Assembly (NCBI RefSeq): GCF_039543525.1
Contig: NZ_BAABJX010000048.1
Location: forward strand, 1 to 64,000
Reading direction: 5' to 3'
Length of the DNA stretch: 64,000 bases
DNA from: Algivirga pacifica
GTDB taxonomy: Bacteria > Bacteroidota > Bacteroidia > Cytophagales > Flammeovirgaceae
Below the pieces are notes generated by a model, which saw nothing but the letters and a program-made list of their open reading frames with translations, was not told the DNA's origin and did not search any database. Below are positions 59,689 to 64,000 of the stretch, one piece after another (within the stretch, counting starts at the first letter, position 1; every line of letters begins with the position of its first letter). The translations under genes were made by a program, and so were the position numbers.

Positions 59689-62600
59689 TTAATTATATAT
59701 AATTCCCCCCAATCCATCTAGCAAGAAAGGAACCATAACCACTATATATATCCCAAAGGAAATCCAAAATGCCTTCACCTTCTTTCGTTCCCATAGATAC
59801 TTAGTCAAAATCAATGGCAGTTGCCACAAGAGTAACAGCCCTGCCTTCTCCATAAACAAAAGGTACCCCCACTCATAAAGCAAGAGCTTACCAGAACCTA
59901 TTGTTCCCCCTATAAGCAAGAGCATACCTACTCCCAAAAGAGAAGCCCATAATCTACGTTGTGCTATTTCTTTTTTCCAATAATACGCTACCCAAACCAA
60001 GGCCCATAGCGTATAGATCAACCAAAAAACCTCCTGATGCCATTTATAGATCAACCATTCTGTCTGTTCCTCCAGTTGTAAAATCGGAATCAATAAGGTC
60101 GATAACCCCACCCAAGCGGTTTGCAAGAGAATTCCTATACGTTTTTGCTCATAAAACGAAAGCAATTGCCCTGCCAACATAAAGGTTAAAAAACCTATCA
60201 ATACATAGATCATCACCCTTTTAATATACAAGGAATCTCCTATACGATGTCTCAGTTTACCCGCAAACATAGCAGAGTACTCCCGGGCCTCTTTTTCCAA
60301 TCCCTTATTCAGTATACCTAATGACTGCATCCTCTTCATAACACTGCTATTCAACGTCTTCTGATAAATGGCGGATTGCGTAATGACTTTAAAAGCATCA
60401 GCAGTAATAACTTTTGCATCAGTGATCGTTTCAGACAACTCCCGGACCTCCAACAACTCTCCTCTCATGTTCATGATATAAACCTTTTCACCGTCTCCCA
60501 TCAAGATCATATCATACTTATCGCTGATATCCAATAACTTGGATCTTTCCGGGATAGGCAATTGAACACTTCCTAACTGTTTAAGTTCATGATTGAATAA
60601 TAGTAATGACTGCTCCCCATTATAAACTGCCATAAAGCGATCATCCACTGCCATAGAAACAGCATAGGGACTCTCCCATCCTTCGGGAAGTTTATTTATG
60701 GCCAACTGTTGGCCTAACGTATTCCATTTATACAGTTCTCCTTGGTAGAAGGTATAATAATGCCAATCATCCTCTCCATATACCCCCAGTTCTCCTTTTA
60801 CTTTGGCGTGTATCTGATTCTCACGATCTACAACTAATACCTCCTTATTGAAGTTGTTGCCTAATAAAAAACGCGCATTAGGAGAAACGGATAACCCCTG
60901 GAGGTTGCCTTCTACCGCTATCAAACTTTCCCCCTCTACAAAAGTGTTGGTATAGGTTGTATTACCTGTGCCCAATCCTTTTTCGAAAGTTGCCACATAA
61001 GCCGCTGCTGTCGTCAGGGCCGCATCCGTCACCTTGTGAGGCAATTGGAGAAGCATGATATCAGGCTTCATATCCATTTTTAAATTGGAGGGAGGAACTT
61101 CCCATACATAGATCTGATGAGTTTTCTCAGACATCATTGCCAAGTGCTTACCATCTGGAGAGAACGCTAGAAATGGGTTATATTCTTGTCCTTTATAAGG
61201 TATTGTAAAACGTGTACTCAAATGCCCTTTTGTTATATCCCATACCACTACTTCTTTATCCAAGGTAAAAAAGAGGATACGGTTCTCCTTGAAGGATATT
61301 TGGAAATTCTTCAGCCTGATTTCTTCTATAGAGAACGTTGAGATTGGCTTGTCTTTTTGCTCCACCGACACTTGTATACCCTTGTCTTTTTGCTGTACAA
61401 TAACTTTGGTTTGGGCCGTTTGAAGTGTATCTGAGACTTGATCAGGACTCTTATATTTCAATCGCTTGAAATAGGACTCAAAATGTGCTTTCCCGGCTAA
61501 TTCTCGCTCTTGGGATACTGTTTCCTCCAATAGCTCTCCAGCAAAATTATACTCTGACATCTCACCTTCCTTTCCCAGTAGAAATGTTCCTTCCGGCATA
61601 TCATAAAACTGATCCATCTCAGGATCAACAGCGTAAGTGTTCTGCGTAAGCTGCTCACCTTCAAGCCCCCATGTTGTCAGGACCAATGTGTTATACAAGT
61701 ATTGCATGGTAAACAACTTCCCATCAGATGTTGTGAAATAACACCCTCCAAAAGGAAAATCACTCACCAATGTCGTTTTCTTCATAGGCTTGTTTGCCAC
61801 ACGACTAAGGGAGTGTTTAATCTGTTCAGCATAAGGATGATGTTCGGTTTCTTTCTCATAATCTTTCCATACCTCCATGGATAGTGCCGACGAAAGGGCA
61901 GGGTCCTTTTCTTCAAGAGCCTCTGCCTTTCGTAAAACCTCTTCCGTAGCCAAGCGTTCAAATTGCTCCATGGACTCCCACCATTGCTTAGCCCCAAAGA
62001 TGGTCATAAACAATAGGGCCATTACTCCAAAGACCGATAGTTTTCGTAACCATCGTGCCCTGCCCTTTCTCTTTTCTTCCCAGTGCTTACACTCCAAAAT
62101 ATAAGACTCCTGTAAGTCCGTGGGAGCCGGTCGTTTTCCATCTTCCTTTGCCTGAGCAAGCCAATCTATTCCCCGTTGCAGCGCTTCTCCAAGCAATAGA
62201 TGGTCCACAGTCTGTCCTGCTTCTTCCCACTCCACGGCCTTTCCTTGCCAATACCCATGAGCAGAAACATACTCCTGATCTACACTTAGGGCTCTTAGCA
62301 ATTCCCCAAAAACCCTGTCAAAATCAATACGGGCATCAATCCACTGAATGGTTTGCAAAGGTTTAGGAAGCTCCGAAGGATCAACCTCTTCCAATAAAAG
62401 TGTTAGGATTCTCTTGCCTTGACGCTCAGCATAATGCACCTCATCTAAACAATAGGGACTATGGACCGACTGCTTGGTGATAACAAAAACAAAGTTGTCC
62501 GCATCTCGAATACCCTTTTTGATTTCCTGTTCAAAATCTGCTGTGGCCGCTATATTTTCCTGATCAAACCAAGTGGAGCGACCATGATACTGCAATTGCT

Positions 62601-64000
62601 CATTAAGTTTACGGGTAAAATCACTGTCGCTTCTGGAGTAAGATAAAAATACATCCGTGGATAACTTCCCAGAGTATCGCTCACTTTCACTAATGAATAC
62701 TTCTTGTAGTTCTAAAGGTTGTTCTCGATCTCTCTTCCTTCCTCTTTGCTGCCATAAAGTAGCATTTTGCAAATTAAACCCTTTGAGCAATACACTTTCA
62801 TTCTTTCCTTGTCTTTCCCATTTGAGGGCCTGTGTCAGTAAAACCTTATGTTGATACAGGTAATGTCTATCCTCTTGAATCGCTTTTAATACTTGTTCAT
62901 AACGAAGAGAATTACTCTTTCTAAAGTCAATATAGGTTAATGATTGTAAGACTGTCGGAAGTTGTGATTCCGGAAGTTTCTCAAGCATCAATGGAACCAC
63001 TTTCTTATTCAAAGAAAGAGCATACTCCAACTCCTGCTTCCAAAATTCTGACTGTATCGTATGTGAAGAGATAAAACAAAGCACCACATTACTTCCTTCA
63101 ATACCTTCCAAAACGGCTTCCTGATAAGGCACCCCCGTTGCTAAATCTTTGGTATGTACCCAAAACGTAATGAGTTGCTCATAAAACAATCCCTGTACTT
63201 CTGCCTCTACTGGGAGATGTTGCTGCTCTGTCGTCACCAGAAAAACATCCGTCAGGCAATTTTCGGCATTCTTTCTAGACTCCGATAAATACTCCTGCAA
63301 TAAAGTGGTGATATGTATACGTTGGTCTCTTGGAGTAATCAGGAGCTGCTCAGCCTGAGAACGTTCCTTACCGGTCAGCAATAAATGAGGATCCTTTTGC
63401 TGTTGCTCCCATTTCAAGGCCTGCTGTAGGAGTTGTGTATGAATCTTAGCCTCCTCTTTGTTTTCTTGTAATACCTGTAGCAGCTTCTCCTTGACAGAAG
63501 AAAATGAATCTACCTGCTTCCATTGTAACGGACATTTCCATTGCTGTAAATACTCCGGATCCTTATGCTTTTTCCACTCGTTCTCATAGGTTTGTCGCCA
63601 TTGCTGATAAGCTTCTGGCTCTCCCTGCTCTTCCCTTGCATAGATCCAGTCCAGAGACTGTAGTTGTTTAATGGCTTGTTCTATCTCCTTTTGCTGCTTT
63701 TCATTCCCTTTTGTTTTGGCAGAAGAGATCGCCTTTTCCCAATCCTCTGGCGTAGGCTCAATATGAAGAATAGGAAAAATCCTTTTCCCTAAGGAAATCG
63801 CTTTCTGCAATTCCAACAAGCAATACGTAGAGCGGAGTGCGTGGGGTGCGATGATAAATAAAAAATTATCCGCAAAACAAATGCCCTGATCAATACGAAA
63901 TTGATAATCCTCTCCATGGGGAATATTGACCTTGTCAAACCATACCTGCAATCCTTCTAACCGAAGTTGTTGATGCAAGCGGGCCACAAAAGCCAACGAC
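59689..64000 (-). CDS. Triple-TIR transmembrane protein with propeller and six-helix C-terminus (5' end outside the window)
   Basis: The frame stays open to the window edge, so at least 1436 residues are encoded and about 25-30 are missing at the N-terminus. Numbering from the codon at 63996. TIR1 about 1-120 (LEGLQVWFDKVNIPHG, glutamate E62 in STYCLLE). TIR2 about 247-360 (TDVFLVTTE, E322 in SEFWKQE). TIR3 about 446-560 (TDVFLSYSRSDSDF, WFDQENI, E519 in SPYCLDE). Each TIR is followed by a helical module with ALKWE or AVEWE, LLL-x-G, and LQE-x-[FY][IL]-x-[ES] at about 186-242, 380-440 and 577-637. A membrane helix lies at 651-669, WD40-like blades at about 700-1240 (AFSPDGKHLAMMS, then IYVWEV), and six membrane helices at 1261-1428. 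TIR domains of this type often hydrolyse NAD+ or make cyclic ADP-ribose signals. Activity and role are inferred. Confidence 0.85.
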   Translation of the reverse strand, partial: SLAFVARLHQQLRLEGLQVWFDKVNIPHGEDYQFRIDQGICFADNFLFIIAPHALRSTYCLLELQKAISLGKRIFPILHIEPTPEDWEKAISSAKTKGNEKQQKEIEQAIKQLQSLDWIYAREEQGEPEAYQQWRQTYENEWKKHKDPEYLQQWKCPLQWKQVDSFSSVKEKLLQVLQENKEEAKIHTQLLQQALKWEQQQKDPHLLLTGKERSQAEQLLITPRDQRIHITTLLQEYLSESRKNAENCLTDVFLVTTEQQHLPVEAEVQGLFYEQLITFWVHTKDLATGVPYQEAVLEGIEGSNVVLCFISSHTIQSEFWKQELEYALSLNKKVVPLMLEKLPESQLPTVLQSLTYIDFRKSNSLRYEQVLKAIQEDRHYLYQHKVLLTQALKWERQGKNESVLLKGFNLQNATLWQQRGRKRDREQPLELQEVFISESERYSGKLSTDVFLSYSRSDSDFTRKLNEQLQYHGRSTWFDQENIAATADFEQEIKKGIRDADNFVFVITKQSVHSPYCLDEVHYAERQGKRILTLLLEEVDPSELPKPLQTIQWIDARIDFDRVFGELLRALSVDQEYVSAHGYWQGKAVEWEEAGQTVDHLLLGEALQRGIDWLAQAKEDGKRPAPTDLQESYILECKHWEEKRKGRARWLRKLSVFGVMALLFMTIFGAKQWWESMEQFERLATEEVLRKAEALEEKDPALSSALSMEVWKDYEKETEHHPYAEQIKHSLSRVANKPMKKTTLVSDFPFGGCYFTTSDGKLFTMQYLYNTLVLTTWGLEGEQLTQNTYAVDPEMDQFYDMPEGTFLLGKEGEMSEYNFAGELLEETVSQERELAGKAHFESYFKRLKYKSPDQVSDTLQTAQTKVIVQQKDKGIQVSVEQKDKPISTFSIEEIRLKNFQISFKENRILFFTLDKEVVVWDITKGHLSTRFTIPYKGQEYNPFLAFSPDGKHLAMMSEKTHQIYVWEVPPSNLKMDMKPDIMLLQLPHKVTDAALTTAAAYVATFEKGLGTGNTTYTNTFVEGESLIAVEGNLQGLSVSPNARFLLGNNFNKEVLVVDRENQIHAKVKGELGVYGEDDWHYYTFYQGELYKWNTLGQQLAINKLPEGWESPYAVSMAVDDRFMAVYNGEQSLLLFNHELKQLGSVQLPIPERSKLLDISDKYDMILMGDGEKVYIMNMRGELLEVRELSETITDAKVITADAFKVITQSAIYQKTLNSSVMKRMQSLGILNKGLEKEAREYSAMFAGKLRHRIGDSLYIKRVMIYVLIGFLTFMLAGQLLSFYEQKRIGILLQTAWVGLSTLLIPILQLEEQTEWLIYKWHQEVFWLIYTLWALVWVAYYWKKEIAQRRLWASLLGVGMLLLIGGTIGSGKLLLYEWGYLLFMEKAGLLLLWQLPLILTKYLWERKKVKAFWISFGIYIVVMVPFLLDGLGGIIYN

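Noticed and set aside
63994..63996. Start codon of the triple-TIR gene at a TTG
   Set aside because: The frame continues to the window edge (next codon encodes Ser) and a TIR domain normally needs about 25 more residues here, so the gene is truncated by the window.

Overview
The window reads as chromosomal DNA of a member of the Bacteroidota, most likely an aerobic gliding or marine Cytophagales-type bacterium. The evidence is as follows: two proteins end in type IX secretion (T9SS) sorting domains; there are many short Ser-Cys lipoprotein signals; several gene starts have an upstream TAnnTTTG-type -7 box; Shine-Dalgarno sequences are generally absent; and the gene content is Bacteroidota-flavoured (HD-Pnk RNA repair, DUF1501/DUF1800 pair, single-chain pyruvate carboxylase). 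I see no rRNA, tRNA, CRISPR array, phage or insertion-sequence transposase. About 60 genes are supported.

Layout. 1-4.1 kb is a cobalamin lower-ligand/nucleotide-loop operon: a DUF5522 protein, cobU, a Dph6-like PP-loop ATPase, cobT, cobS and cobC. 4.3-9.6 kb holds an outer-membrane barrel, a PhoD-like phosphatase, a lipoprotein, a GCS2-like ligase, and an overlapping M15-peptidase-like plus serine beta-lactamase-like pair. 9.8-16.1 kb holds an orphan AT-rich gene, an aldo/keto reductase, a pirin, an HD protein and an RNA end-healing/sealing pair (HD-Pnk plus RNA ligase). 16.6-32.3 kb is mostly metabolic and housekeeping: lipases and lipoproteins, mtaB, an Upf1-like helicase, a 2OG oxygenase, a FadL-like porin, PhzF, DsbA/FrnE, an M20 amidohydrolase, alanine racemase and a GlsB-type membrane protein. 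32.4-41.3 kb is a secreted-protein block: a four-gene DUF1800-DUF1501-barrel-lipoprotein operon diverging from a 1000-residue T9SS phosphodiester glycosidase. 41.4-43.3 kb is an AT-rich accessory islet of small membrane proteins inside near-identical 73-bp direct repeats. 43.4-59.6 kb holds a hotdog thioesterase, a RimB-like protease with RimK, a two-component system facing a lipoprotein across an ordered operator-like array, ffh, an SBF-type transporter, an M48 protease and pyruvate carboxylase.

The window ends (59.7-64 kb) inside a very large gene for a protein with three TIR domains in tandem. Each TIR is followed by the same helical linker module; then come a membrane segment, a propeller-like domain and a six-helix membrane domain. 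This is the best candidate for an undescribed signalling or immune effector.

The second striking theme is intergenic. Many spacers are filled by palindromic elements from a few families: heptad (7-bp) arrays of ATCGGTT/AACCGAT type; modular elements made of mini-hairpins whose loops are almost all GNA or GNNA on one strand, joined by GTTGAGT or GTTGAAT spacers; GGTCGTAG-type and GGCCGCGCCA-type hairpins; and REP-like GATGTCACCCC inverted repeats.

Limits: everything here comes from reading the sequence. No homology search, folding or gene-finder was run, and product names rest on motifs and family knowledge.
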